The notes beneath the pieces are model-generated. The model was not told where the DNA came from. It saw only the letters and a list, made by a program, of their open reading frames with translations, and did not search any database. A DNA stretch of 64,000 bases, taken from Bacteroidetes bacterium HGW-Bacteroidetes-1 (GTDB lineage Bacteria > Bacteroidota > Bacteroidia > Bacteroidales > F082). Each line of letters begins with the position of its first letter. Positions within the stretch are counted from its first letter, which is position 1. The position numbers and the translations under genes are program-made. The stretch covers positions 27,030 through 91,029 of the forward strand of contig PHDU01000007.1 of the NCBI GenBank assembly GCA_002842755.1, written 5' to 3'. Below are positions 25,672 to 34,531 of the stretch, piece by piece.

Positions 25672-26012
25672 AAGTTTATCCTTGCGTATTGATCAATCAA
25701 TCGTTTGTAAATCTGGAATGCAATTTTCATGCTTCTCAATTTGAGATCATTTTTTGAGTAAAAGAGTTATTCACATAGTGCTGACTTTTACCCTGAAAGA
25801 CTTTCACAAGAACCAGGTTTCAATATGTATCAACCTCAGCAATTCAGGCTATTGATTTTTACAAATCATTGGTAAATTCAAATAGGATGCTATCTTTTTA
25901 AAACCAGATCTACAAACGCTTCAATTCGACATGAAAGCGCTTGTAATTCATTGGAATTTTAACCCTACCATCTTTTTTATCAGCACATTTACAAACTATG
26001 CACTTTATATTA
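25672..26012. other. Intergenic region upstream of lepA
   Basis: No ORF, RNA or repeat is supported in this AT-rich stretch. It ends at the lepA -7 box. Confidence 0.5.
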
Positions 26013-26020
26013 TAATTTTG
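26013..26020 (+). promoter_or_regulatory. -7 promoter box of lepA, adjacent to start codon
   Basis: TAATTTTG matches TAnnTTTG exactly and ends 6 bp before the lepA ATG. If used, the transcript would have almost no 5' leader. Confidence 0.5.
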
Positions 26021-26026
26021 TAGTCT

Positions 26027-27814
26027 ATGAAAAACACACGGAACTTCTGTATCATTGCCCATATTGATCACGGTAAAAGCACTTTGGCCGACCGTCTGCT
26101 GCAAATAACGAATACAATCAGTGAGCGCGATCAGAAAGAACAGGTGTTAGACAGTATGGATCTTGAACGCGAAAGAGGTATAACCATCAAAAGCCATGCG
26201 ATTCAGATGGAATATCATTTCGAAGGTCAAGACTATGTTTTAAACCTTATTGACACACCCGGTCATGTTGATTTTTCATATGAAGTTTCTCGTTCAATAG
26301 CAGCCTGTGAAGGTGCTTTGCTCATCATTGATTCAACACAAGGTATTCAGGCACAAACGATTTCTAATTTATATTTGGCTCTCAATCACGATCTTGAAAT
26401 TATTCCAGTTCTCAACAAAATAGATATGGATAGCGCCATGCCAGATGAAGTTGAGGATCAAATCATCGACCTTATTGGATGTGCACGGACAGATGTTTTA
26501 CGTGTGAGCGCAAAAACAGGTTTTGGCGTTGACACCGTTCTCGAAGCCATTATTCATCGGGTTCCCGCACCAAAAGGAGACCCCAATGCTCCTTTGCAAG
26601 CATTGATTTTTGATTCTGTTTTTAATTCTTTCAGAGGAATTATTGCCTACTTTAGAATCATGAACGGAACCCTTTCAAAGGGTGATCATGTAAAATTTGT
26701 CGCAACCGATAAGGAATACCATGCAGATGAAATTGGTGTTCTCAGACTAAAGCAAATTCAAAAGCAAAAGATGTCAGCCGGAGATGTTGGTTATATTATT
26801 TCCGGAATTAAGACCTCAAAAGAGGTCAAAGTTGGAGATACTATTACCCACGTTCAAAATGCAAGTCATATTGCTATAGAAGGTTTTGAGAACGTAAAAC
26901 CAATGGTATTTGCAGGAATTTATCCTGTTGATGCTGATGATTATGAAGAGCTAAGATCCTCCATAGAAAAACTTCAGCTTAACGATGCGTCCCTTGTTTT
27001 TGAACCAGAATCGTCTGCAGCATTAGGGTTTGGTTTCCGGTGCGGCTTCCTTGGATTACTGCACATGGAGATAATTCAGGAAAGACTTGATCGGGAATTT
27101 GACATGGATGTAATTACCACCATGCCAAACGTACAATTTAAAGCTTATACAACTGCTGGAGACATCATTGAAGTACACAATCCAAGTGGATTGCCTGATG
27201 CTTCAAAACTTGATTTTATTGAAGAACCCTATATCATTTCTCAGATCATCACCAAATCGGAATATCTGGGCAATATTATGACCCTTTGTATCGAAAAAAG
27301 AGGAGTGCTCAAGAATCAGGTATATCTTACTTCTGACCGTGTTGAAGTGACATTTGAGATGCCACTCAGTGAAATTGTTTTTGATTTTTACGATAAACTT
27401 AAATCCATTTCACGCGGATATGCATCCTTTGATTACCACATTGAGGGATACCAAAGAGCAAATCTTGTCAAATTGGATATTCTTCTCAACAGCGAGCCAG
27501 TAGATGCATTATCAACGCTTATCCATCGCGACAACGCTTATGTTTTTGGCCGTAAAATGTGCGAAAAACTTCGTGAATTAATTCCACGCCAGCAATTTGA
27601 TATTGCTATCCAGGCCTCTATCGGTTCTAAAATTATTGCGCGCGAAACGGTAAAAGCCCTTAGAAAGGATGTAACAGCTAAATGCTACGGCGGAGATATT
27701 TCGCGTAAGCGTAAGCTTTTAGAGAAACAGAAGAAAGGAAAGAAGCGCATGCGCCAGGTTGGAAATGTTGAAATACCACAAACAGCATTTCTTGCAGTTC
27801 TGAAACTGGACTGA
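26027..27814 (+). CDS. lepA: Elongation factor 4 (LepA) GTPase
   Basis: The 595-residue protein has the translational-GTPase G1 loop AHIDHGKST (11-19), switch [13 protein letters not shown]3 DTPGHVDF, G4 NKID and G5 SAKTG, then EF-G-like domains II, III and V and the LepA-specific C-terminal domain ending [23 protein letters not shown]. Length is standard for LepA (about 595-600). It back-translocates or remodels ribosomes under stress in the cytoplasm. It appears to be transcribed alone; the next gene is convergent. Confidence 0.98.
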   Translation: MKNTRNFCIIAHIDHGKSTLADRLLQITNTISERDQKEQVLDSMDLERERGITIKSHAIQMEYHFEGQDYVLNLIDTPGHVDFSYEVSRSIAACEGALLIIDSTQGIQAQTISNLYLALNHDLEIIPVLNKIDMDSAMPDEVEDQIIDLIGCARTDVLRVSAKTGFGVDTVLEAIIHRVPAPKGDPNAPLQALIFDSVFNSFRGIIAYFRIMNGTLSKGDHVKFVATDKEYHADEIGVLRLKQIQKQKMSAGDVGYIISGIKTSKEVKVGDTITHVQNASHIAIEGFENVKPMVFAGIYPVDADDYEELRSSIEKLQLNDASLVFEPESSAALGFGFRCGFLGLLHMEIIQERLDREFDMDVITTMPNVQFKAYTTAGDIIEVHNPSGLPDASKLDFIEEPYIISQIITKSEYLGNIMTLCIEKRGVLKNQVYLTSDRVEVTFEMPLSEIVFDFYDKLKSISRGYASFDYHIEGYQRANLVKLDILLNSEPVDALSTLIHRDNAYVFGRKMCEKLRELIPRQQFDIAIQASIGSKIIARETVKALRKDVTAKCYGGDISRKRKLLEKQKKGKKRMRQVGNVEIPQTAFLAVLKLD

Positions 27815-27927
27815 GAATTCATTCAGTTTTTTCACCCTGCGATAATAATTGATGAGGCAAAAACAATCAACTTTTTTATTAAGAATGATTTCTAAGATTT
27901 AGAAAGAAGTCAATTCTCGAAAATGAA

Positions 27928-28248
27928 TTATTTATATTCCTCCCTGATGGGGTAAAATACATCTAATATTTTGCAATTTGTGATGGCCCTTCCCGAATGT
28001 CTGGCATTTGACGGAATAATGGCAATGTTTCCAGGCCTTAGAATTTGCGTTTTACCTTCAATGGTCATTTCAAACTCACCTTCAATCATTTGTGCAACTT
28101 GTTCATGCTTGTGCGAATGTTCGGGAAGAGATTTATTCTCTTCTATTTCCCAAAATGCCAAAGTCATATTTTTTGAGTGAATGAATTTTGCATGATAGCC
28201 ATCAATTATCGTTTTTGATGCTATATCCTGCGTGTTCAGAAAATACAT
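27928..28248 (-). CDS. Small cupin-domain protein
   Basis: The 106-residue single-domain cupin has the two conserved motifs PEHSHKHEQVAQMIEGEFEM (metal-binding His/Glu) and PGNIAIIPSNARHSG (second His), so it can bind a metal. Proteins of this size act as isomerases, dioxygenases or ligand sensors; the substrate is not predictable. It lies 32 bp upstream, on the same strand, of no obvious partner, with the ChaN-like gene beginning on its other side. Confidence 0.85.
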   Translation of the reverse strand: MYFLNTQDIASKTIIDGYHAKFIHSKNMTLAFWEIEENKSLPEHSHKHEQVAQMIEGEFEMTIEGKTQILRPGNIAIIPSNARHSGRAITNCKILDVFYPIREEYK

Positions 28249-28280
28249 AATAACCTACTGAATTTAACAAAAAATAGTGA

Positions 28281-29156
28281 CTAATAGGTTTTTGTCATTG
28301 TTGTTGGAACAGCTACTACGAAATGGGCTACTCCTATTTTATCTTCAGGAATTGTGATGGGTTGTTCGGACTCAATAGAAGAGATAGTGACTATCTTTAA
28401 ATCAGGCTTAAGCAGATTGAGATACCAGATAATACCTTCAAAATTATCTGAATGGTAAGTTCCGTTGTAGTGAATAAAAAGTTTCCCAGGCTGCAGGTTT
28501 CGATAAATAAACCAGGCCATTGTAGCGTCTTTTATTGCTTGTGCTTTAGGCAAATTTTCTATGTCAAAACCATGTGATTCACCATTCATCATTTCAATCA
28601 TATTTTTGTATCCCGGAAGTTCGGGATCATAAGAAACAGGTAACGGAGCTATAAATGCCTTGATCGCATCACTCAATGTATCCAACACCGAAAAACCATT
28701 CCTAAAAACCAAAGATGCATAGCTTCTGGGAATGTTAGTTGCTATAAAAGGTAGTTTTTCAGTTTTGGCAAAGTCCAATAAGGGTTTATAGTCTGTTTTA
28801 AAGTTTGGCCAAAGCCTTGCCACTTTTTTCAAACTATCGCTATTCAATTCATCATTCAGATAAGCATTCAGAGCTTCCTGATTATCGGTTTCGAACATTT
28901 CAGCACCTAAAACAATAGTTCCTCCTCTTTGGTGAAATAAATCAAGGGTTAGATCATACTGAAGCCAATGAGCAATAGGATTATCATGTAATTCTCCAAA
29001 AAATATTATATCTGCTTTTTGAGCTGATTCAATTAGCTTTTTGTATTTCACAACCTTGCCTTTTTGGTTAAAAAGCAAATATGCAGGTTTATCGCTTCTA
29101 AAAGCACTAAAAACAATTAAAAGTGAGATTAAGAGTGAAGCTTTGTAATATTTCAT
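28281..29156 (-). CDS. ChaN-family (haem-binding uptake-like) secreted protein
   Basis: The 291-residue protein has an N-terminal signal segment (LLISLLIVFSAF) and the ChaN/Cofac_haem_bdg motif IIFFGELHDNPIAHWLQYDL followed by GAEMFETDNQ and IATNIPRSYASLV. ChaN proteins bind haem pairs or act as TIKI-like metalloproteases; the GE.H motif fits both. There is no lipobox Cys, so it is likely periplasmic. Its start overlaps the stop of the upstream cytidine deaminase gene by 4 bp (ATGA), indicating translational coupling although no metabolic link is obvious. Confidence 0.82.
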   Translation of the reverse strand: MKYYKASLLISLLIVFSAFRSDKPAYLLFNQKGKVVKYKKLIESAQKADIIFFGELHDNPIAHWLQYDLTLDLFHQRGGTIVLGAEMFETDNQEALNAYLNDELNSDSLKKVARLWPNFKTDYKPLLDFAKTEKLPFIATNIPRSYASLVFRNGFSVLDTLSDAIKAFIAPLPVSYDPELPGYKNMIEMMNGESHGFDIENLPKAQAIKDATMAWFIYRNLQPGKLFIHYNGTYHSDNFEGIIWYLNLLKPDLKIVTISSIESEQPITIPEDKIGVAHFVVAVPTTMTKTY

Positions 29157-29653
29157 TCGTCACTATATTTAAAGAGATATTCATCAAGAAAAGAAAAAGG
29201 AAGTAAATTTTTCATGCTTTCCACAACCATCACAGGGCCTTCCTGCCCCTGCATAATCACACGCATATTAAGGTCTGCTTTCTTTTCATATTCAGCCATA
29301 ACCTGACGACACGACCCGCAAGGTGTTAATGGCTCATTGATCACGGCTTTTTCACTGAGCGCAGTTACAGCAATTGCCACAACTTTTTCGTCAGGATACA
29401 TAGAGAAAGCATAAAAAAGAGCCACTCTTTCGGCGCATAATCCAGAGGGGTATGCTGCATTTTCCTGGTTATTCCCAAGAATTATCAAACCATTGGAAAG
29501 GAGAACAGCGGCGCCAACCCTAAAACGCGAGTATGGAGCATATGCCTTCCCTGCTGCAGCACGTGCCTGCATGAGAAGTTGAAAATCATCCGTTTCCAAT
29601 TCCTTCTCGGAATCAAAAAAAATCATTTCTAACGACAAAGATTCTTTTTTCAT
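29153..29653 (-). CDS. cdd: Cytidine deaminase
   Basis: Start ATG at 29653 gives 166 residues; an in-frame TTG at 29674 lies inside a -7 promoter box and is rejected. The zinc-dependent deaminase signature is complete: NAAYPSGLCAERVAL (zinc Cys and catalytic Glu) and PCGSCRQVMAEY (two zinc Cys). The segment APYSRFRVGAAVL is the typical substrate-binding N-terminus. It deaminates cytidine/deoxycytidine in pyrimidine salvage. The length matches Bacteroidota homodimer/tetramer-type enzymes. It is coupled to the ChaN-like gene by a 4-bp overlap. Confidence 0.95.
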   Translation of the reverse strand: MKKESLSLEMIFFDSEKELETDDFQLLMQARAAAGKAYAPYSRFRVGAAVLLSNGLIILGNNQENAAYPSGLCAERVALFYAFSMYPDEKVVAIAVTALSEKAVINEPLTPCGSCRQVMAEYEKKADLNMRVIMQGQEGPVMVVESMKNLLPFSFLDEYLFKYSDE

Positions 29654-29671
29654 GTAATTAATTAAGGCATG

Positions 29672-29679
29672 CAAAAATA
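29672..29679 (-). promoter_or_regulatory. -7 promoter box of cdd
   Basis: On the minus strand TATTTTTG matches TAnnTTTG exactly, 18 bp before the cdd ATG. Confidence 0.5.
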
Positions 29680-29790
29680 ATGATAATTATGGACAGCGCC
29701 ACTACTTAGGCTCCCAAAACCAATAATTGTTGATTTTGCTGACCCGGAAGAAAATATTTCGGGATATTTCAAGAAATCGCAATGAGAAAA

Positions 29791-31470
29791 TCAAAGGTCA
29801 TCATTGATTGTTTTGCGACAACCTACCAGAAAAAAAGTATTAAAAAAGGCAAATAACGTCACTCCATCCTGCGATTCAATAGTATCCTCAGTTAACATTG
29901 AAAGAAGCATAATCGCAAGAAATACTACATATAGTTGGTAGTTATACTTTTTACTATCTATTAACGGAAAAATAAGTGTAAACATAAACCACAAAAAGCC
30001 AAAAAATCCAAAAGCAATAAAGATGGAAAGGTATTGATTATGAGAACGCCATCTCCATTGGTTTTTTAGCGGAGTATCTATTCGTTCATAAGTTTCCTTA
30101 AATATTTGCGGTAGATCGCCTGTTCCAACACCCGTCCAAAAGTTTTCTTTAATAATCAATAGGGATGCCCTCATGTATTCAATACGCTGCATAACAGAGC
30201 TACCGTTGGGGTCGTTCAAGTCAGCAAACTGACGGTATCCCATAAGTATCTTTGACAATCGTGTCCTGATACTTGGATTTTCCATATAATTTATATTTGC
30301 AACACCTTTCTCAATGAGCTGAATATCCTTTCCAGACAGGGAATAAACGCCAATGGAATCCTTGCGCAAATCACGTGAGGTCAAATATCTTATGACGGTG
30401 TACATAATCAATTGACCCGCCTTATCCCTGCCATAAAAATCTATACCACTCCTATTGTTCCATGCACGTGCCATTTCCTCCTCAGCAAAATATAACCCCA
30501 CATATTTACCATCTTCAACACCAAAATGAATGGTATCGTGACGATAAGGATTTCCGTTCAATGTGTGACTATCCAAATTTTTAATGTCGATGGGGCTTGC
30601 CTTTGAAAGATCAATAATAACATCACTAACGTACCAGAAAGTAAAAGAGGGAATACCTATAAAAAGCACAACCATAAACGTTCTTAAAATTCCATTTTTT
30701 ATTACGAATGCCTTTGATAATAAAAGTCCGCTCAGGATAATAACAAGGCTTATAAGTCCTATTGCTGATTCGAGAATCGTTAAAAAAACTACAAACCAAA
30801 CCATTATACAAAAGATTGCAATTTTTATCGCTGTTTTTTTCTCTTCATTTGAAAACAGAAAAGCCATCAAAATAAAAAAAGAAAAAACAATGGTAAGGCT
30901 AAATCTAACCGAACTTATAAAAACAGAAATCTGGCGGATATCGAGAAACTCTTTTCTAAGAAATTCATTTAGACTAAACATTGTCCCGGCGAAAACTGAT
31001 AACACAAAAAAGATCAAAAGGAGACTTGCCTGTTTTCTATTTAGCGCAGGCATTGAACTCATTATCATTGGCAGAATCAGTAAAGGAATTTTGGTTCTCA
31101 GATCCTTCAGGGCATAATCAAAGTCGGTAGTGTGAACAAGGCCCACAACGTGAAGCAAAAAAAGTGACGCCATGACAACCGCAACGCGATTGTTTAAAAA
31201 AAGGGAAGTCTTATGAACCAGATTTCTGTAAAAGCAGGTGAAAACATAACCAAGTGAACGCAATACTGCTTTCATCGGTGATAATGCGCGAAAATTTTTC
31301 CTGAAACTGTCCCGACTTATCCCATCGCTAAGCCAGATGAAAATGAGCATAAATTGTGAAATACTCATTACAAATTTTGAGAGGGGTATGCTTACAGCCA
31401 ATAATACCAATGCAATAAAGTAGGCATTGATTCCGAAGCGTTGTAAATTCGCCTGCACTCCCAAAGACAT
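29791..31470 (-). CDS. O-antigen ligase / Wzy-type polysaccharide polymerase (WaaL-like)
   Basis: The 559-residue integral membrane protein has about a dozen hydrophobic helices. Near the C-terminus is the Wzy_C signature WTGVGTGDLPQIFKETY with a conserved HNQYLSIFIAFG segment, typical of O-antigen ligases. A roughly 120-residue soluble loop lies between residues 285 and 400, interrupting the membrane segments. It would transfer or polymerise surface glycan at the inner membrane's outer face. The start lies 23 bp after the CtpA stop, so it probably shares that transcript. No glycosyltransferases are adjacent. Confidence 0.82.
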   Translation of the reverse strand: MSLGVQANLQRFGINAYFIALVLLAVSIPLSKFVMSISQFMLIFIWLSDGISRDSFRKNFRALSPMKAVLRSLGYVFTCFYRNLVHKTSLFLNNRVAVVMASLFLLHVVGLVHTTDFDYALKDLRTKIPLLILPMIMSSMPALNRKQASLLLIFFVLSVFAGTMFSLNEFLRKEFLDIRQISVFISSVRFSLTIVFSFFILMAFLFSNEEKKTAIKIAIFCIMVWFVVFLTILESAIGLISLVIILSGLLLSKAFVIKNGILRTFMVVLFIGIPSFTFWYVSDVIIDLSKASPIDIKNLDSHTLNGNPYRHDTIHFGVEDGKYVGLYFAEEEMARAWNNRSGIDFYGRDKAGQLIMYTVIRYLTSRDLRKDSIGVYSLSGKDIQLIEKGVANINYMENPSIRTRLSKILMGYRQFADLNDPNGSSVMQRIEYMRASLLIIKENFWTGVGTGDLPQIFKETYERIDTPLKNQWRWRSHNQYLSIFIAFGFFGFLWFMFTLIFPLIDSKKYNYQLYVVFLAIMLLSMLTEDTIESQDGVTLFAFFNTFFLVGCRKTINDDL

Positions 31471-31493
31471 TTATGACCTTTTTAAAAATTTTC

Positions 31494-33137
31494 TTAATTT
31501 AATAGTTGCTTGTATAAACGCTGGTCGATCAGTACTTCCTTTGCTTTCTTTATTTCAGGATCATCTTTCATCGCACTGATAATTTTTCCTTTTTGATAAT
31601 AATATCTCGATACAATTTCTGCTCTGAGCAATTGCTCAATTTCTGATCGCTGCGTAAGTAAATCTTTCTTTTTAATTGCATTAAATTGACTTTCAAGTGA
31701 GTCAAGCTGAGGCTTTACAGCGCTCAGATATAATTCATCTTCAGCAATTTGAGATAACTTGCGAATCATTTTCTCGCTCTCAGTTGTATAAGAAAACTCC
31801 TGTTTTTCAAGAAATTTAAGAAAATCCTCGTAAATGGCGTCTGAAATCTCAAATGTTTCGGGAGAAGAGATGGTTTGATTATTTCTGGCAAATTGATTGG
31901 CATATTTAAAAATTAAATTACCGGTATAGAGGCTTGCACTTACCGGGCTAAATTCAATTGCTGTCAAAGTGACATCAGGTGTAATACCGCCATTATCAAA
32001 AACTATACGCCCTCCCCTGGTTCTGAATGACGAAACCAAAGAATCTGGTATTTTACCACCATTTTCTTCTTTATGTTTATAATCGATCGCTTGAATACAC
32101 CTTCCGCTTGGGATATAATACTTAGCTACTGTAATCTTTAGCTGCGTATTATATGTTAAAGGCACTACATTCTGAACCAACCCTTTACCAAATGTTTTCT
32201 GTCCTACAATAACCGCACGATCTAAATCCTGTAAAGCACCGGCAACAATTTCACTTGCAGAGGCACTGGATTCGTTTACCAAAACCACGATTGGGATATT
32301 CAGGTCAACAGGCGCCAGTCGGGTACGGTGAATGGAGGTACGGTCCGGTGATTTTCCGCGTGTTGAAACAATAAGTTCTCCTTTATCAACAAAGACATTG
32401 GCTATATCAACTGCTTCGTTGAGTAAACCACCTCCATTTCCCCGAAGATCAATGATCAATCCGGAAATGGAATCATTTTCCTTCATTTTCAAAAAAACTT
32501 CTTTTAATTCAGCGGCTGATTTTTGAGTAAAGGCTGACAACCTGATATACCCAATCCCATTTGAAAAAACTGTATGATAAGGAATATTATCAATCTTTAT
32601 TTTCTCTCTGACAAGATCTTTAAGTATTGGTGCTTCAATGCCATCACGCTTAATCAAAAGTTTAACAGGTGATCCAGGTGTGCCTTTAAGCAACTCACTA
32701 ATCTCAGCAGAAGTTTTTCCTTTTGCATCCAATCCATTGATTTCAAGAATATAATCACCAGGTATAATTCCAGCTTTTTGCGCAGGAAACCCTTCATAGG
32801 GCTCAGTGATATAAACATACTGACCGATCTGTTGAATAAGAGATCCAATTCCTCCATATTCTCCTGTCGTCATCAGCCGCATGTCTTCTATCTGTGATTC
32901 AGGAATATACACCGTGTATGGATCAAGCCCATCCAACATTGCATTTATTGCTGATTCATTTAACTGAGAGGGATTTATTTCATCAACATAATTGATATTC
33001 AACTCTTTAAACAAACTATTGTAAATATCAATGCTTTTAGATATTTCAAAATTGTTCTGATTCTGACTGGAAGCAAAAGGACTATAGGAGAGAAAGAGAA
33101 AAAAGATAAGTACGTAAGTATAAATGTTTCTATTCAT
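31494..33137 (-). CDS. C-terminal processing protease (S41, CtpA-like)
   Basis: Start is set at ATG 33137 (547 aa), which gives a clean signal peptide (LIFFLFLSYSPFASS); a GTG-start extension to 33224 would run through yidD. It has a PDZ domain (about 80-175; GIGSLIQQIGQYVYIT) and an S41 catalytic domain with Ser in VNESSASASEIVAGALQD and Lys in GQKTFGKGLVQ, the expected Ser-Lys dyad. A C-terminal helical extension of about 150 residues follows. It cleaves periplasmic proteins from the C-terminus. It belongs to the rnpA-yidD-ctpA-O-antigen ligase run on the minus strand. Confidence 0.93.
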   Translation of the reverse strand: MNRNIYTYVLIFFLFLSYSPFASSQNQNNFEISKSIDIYNSLFKELNINYVDEINPSQLNESAINAMLDGLDPYTVYIPESQIEDMRLMTTGEYGGIGSLIQQIGQYVYITEPYEGFPAQKAGIIPGDYILEINGLDAKGKTSAEISELLKGTPGSPVKLLIKRDGIEAPILKDLVREKIKIDNIPYHTVFSNGIGYIRLSAFTQKSAAELKEVFLKMKENDSISGLIIDLRGNGGGLLNEAVDIANVFVDKGELIVSTRGKSPDRTSIHRTRLAPVDLNIPIVVLVNESSASASEIVAGALQDLDRAVIVGQKTFGKGLVQNVVPLTYNTQLKITVAKYYIPSGRCIQAIDYKHKEENGGKIPDSLVSSFRTRGGRIVFDNGGITPDVTLTAIEFSPVSASLYTGNLIFKYANQFARNNQTISSPETFEISDAIYEDFLKFLEKQEFSYTTESEKMIRKLSQIAEDELYLSAVKPQLDSLESQFNAIKKKDLLTQRSEIEQLLRAEIVSRYYYQKGKIISAMKDDPEIKKAKEVLIDQRLYKQLLN

Positions 33138-33150
33138 TAGATATTGAAAA

Positions 33151-33381
33151 TTAAGGTACAGGATCATAACCACTTCCACCCCAGGGATTACAGGAAACAA
33201 TACGTCGGATGGCCATAAAACCACCTTTTATTGGCCCATATTTCTTTATCACTCCGATGCTATAAACGGAGCATGTTGGGGTATATCTGCAAGAACGGCC
33301 AATGAATGGTGATAAAGTGTATTGATATAACTTTATCATCAGTACAAGAATGTTAGCCATTAGGTTTTTTATAAATCTCAT
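33151..33381 (-). CDS. yidD: Membrane protein insertion efficiency factor YidD
   Basis: The 76-residue protein carries the hallmark YQYTLSPFIGRSCRYTPTCS and the ending NPWGGSGYDPVP. It assists YidC-dependent membrane insertion. It overlaps rnpA by 29 bp and ends 13 bp before the ctpA start, the common bacterial rnpA-yidD arrangement. rpmH is not located upstream. Confidence 0.95.
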   Translation of the reverse strand: MRFIKNLMANILVLMIKLYQYTLSPFIGRSCRYTPTCSVYSIGVIKKYGPIKGGFMAIRRIVSCNPWGGSGYDPVP

Positions 33382-33778
33382 AATCGTGCATTAAACGTTC
33401 CAGAATCCGTTTTATTTTGTAATTTATTTCAGATGAAGCCAGAATATTTTTTGAAGTAAAAATGAGACCAACATTTAATCTTCTCTCTGTTGAAATTAGT
33501 AAGTCTAAAAGTGGTCCTTTTTGTTTTCGCCAGGCTTCCCGGGTCTGTCGTTTAATCTTATTACGATCTGAGGCATTCTTAAAATTTCGCTTAGAAACTG
33601 ACACTAACATCCGCAATGGGAAAATTTCTTTCCTTTCATCCAGGCCTATAACAACTTTGAAAGGATACTGGAAAAAAGAAGTTCCCGACTCAAATAGTGC
33701 CTTTACTGCAGATTTCCCACGCAGTCGCATCTTTCTGGTCAGGCACTCACTATGTTTATATTTTTCGGCAGCCTCCAT
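33353..33778 (-). CDS. rnpA: Ribonuclease P protein component
   Basis: The 141-residue basic protein has the RnpA signature around residues 62-82 (SVSKRNFKNASDRNKIKRQTREA), including the RNR-like motif that contacts the P RNA. An N-terminal RLRGKSAVKALFESG is typical. It assists the catalytic RNA in 5'-maturation of tRNAs. Start ATG 33778 is used; ATG 33730 (MRLRG) is an alternative given that a -7 promoter box ends only 6 bp upstream. It overlaps yidD by 29 bp. Confidence 0.93.
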   Translation of the reverse strand: MEAAEKYKHSECLTRKMRLRGKSAVKALFESGTSFFQYPFKVVIGLDERKEIFPLRMLVSVSKRNFKNASDRNKIKRQTREAWRKQKGPLLDLLISTERRLNVGLIFTSKNILASSEINYKIKRILERLMHDYEIYKKPNG

Positions 33779-33784
33779 TCATTG

Positions 33785-33792
33785 CAAAGATA
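33785..33792 (-). promoter_or_regulatory. -7 promoter box of rnpA, adjacent to start codon
   Basis: On the minus strand TATCTTTG matches TAnnTTTG exactly and is 6 bp from the rnpA ATG. A leader of only a few nucleotides, or use of the internal ATG at 33730, would follow. Confidence 0.5.
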
Positions 33793-33925
33793 ATGTGAAA
33801 TATAATGGCACTTATTTCCTGCTTCAACAAATAAGCTTTAATTCCCAATCTCCTTATCAAAGTTAAAAACAAGCCTTCATTAACATCTTTTTAAACAAAT
33901 TTATTATGTTGTATTTCAATTATTT

Positions 33926-33957
33926 ATGAATATTTTTCTGAAAAAATGAATATTTTT
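33926..33957 (+). repeat. 12-bp direct repeat (ATGAATATTTTT x2)
   Basis: Two identical copies at 33926-33937 and 33946-33957 are 20 bp apart start to start, about two helical turns. They lie upstream of a weak promoter (TTG at 33969, TAAAATTG at 33993-34000) that could serve the small acidic gene. An operator role is speculative. Confidence 0.35.
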
Positions 33958-34245
33958 ATTGATAAAACTTGACGATTGAATAAAAAAAGTAGTAAAATTG
34001 CATCGAAAATTTTAATCTTCCAAAGATCAGACAGTTAATAAAAAAATGAATTAATCATGGGTTGGTTGAAAAGCAGAAAATCAAAACACAAGTGAAGAAA
34101 ATTATTGTATTCATTTTGAAATAAAAATAAATTCTCCATGTTCATTTTTGTTATCCTTAAAAAATACTGCAAATCACACAATTATTCTAAATAGTAAGTC
34201 AACATCAAAATCAATAACATTTATTCAAATCGTAAACTCTTCCCA
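33958..34245. other. Intergenic region before small acidic gene
   Basis: AT-rich, with a weak promoter candidate (TTG 33969-33971, TAAAATTG 33993-34000). A 12-codon frame (34057-34095, MGWLKSRKSKHK) sits downstream of it but is too short to support as a gene. Nothing else is seen. Confidence 0.35.
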
Positions 34246-34452
34246 ATGAAACCGGTGAAAAAAAAAATGCGTCATAATGACTTTACAAGCAATGACGATC
34301 TGATAAAGAAACCTGTTAAAAAGCAACTGAACAAACGTAATCGTAAGCTTTCAATTTATGATCCAATGGATGATGAAGAATCCGTTGATCTTGAATTCTT
34401 TGATTATGATCTGGATGCTATTGATCAAAATGAAGATGATGATGATTATTGA
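34246..34452 (+). CDS. Small charged protein with acidic tail (hypothetical)
   Basis: The 68-residue product has a Lys/Arg-rich N-terminal half (MKPVKKKMRHNDF, KKPVKKQLNKRNRK) and a strongly acidic C-terminus ending in ENEDDDDY-like Asp residues (QNEDDDDY). No domain is recognised and there is no signal peptide. The amphoteric charge split is unusual but composition-biased small ORFs arise by chance in AT-rich DNA. It is flanked by a convergent hairpin. It is kept because the frame is alone on its strand with room for a promoter. Confidence 0.5.
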   Translation: MKPVKKKMRHNDFTSNDDLIKKPVKKQLNKRNRKLSIYDPMDDEESVDLEFFDYDLDAIDQNEDDDDY

Positions 34453-34489
34453 AAGATTTCACAAAACAATCTTATAGAAAATTCTAGTA

Positions 34490-34524
34490 CACAAAATGCC
34501 GAATAAAAAAACCGACATTTTGTG
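34490..34524. terminator. Possible bidirectional hairpin between convergent genes
   Basis: CACAAAATG (34490-34498) pairs with CATTTTGTG (34516-34524) across a 17-nt loop. T-tracts on either side are poor. It is positioned between the 3' ends of the small acidic gene and the M3 peptidase gene. Confidence 0.4.
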
Positions 34525-34531
34525 GTTAAAC

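Noticed and set aside
29654..29674. TTG start for cytidine deaminase
   Set aside because: It lies in the -7 box at 29672-29679; ATG 29653 fits the family.
30584..31117. Plus-strand frame inside the O-antigen ligase gene
   Set aside because: It is antisense to a hydrophobic membrane protein; such codon composition often yields long spurious frames.
33138..33224. GTG-start extension of the CtpA-like protease
   Set aside because: It runs back through yidD in another frame and would bury the signal peptide; ATG 33137 is preferred.
34057..34095. 12-codon frame encoding MGWLKSRKSKHK
   Set aside because: Too short and without conservation data to support it as a gene.
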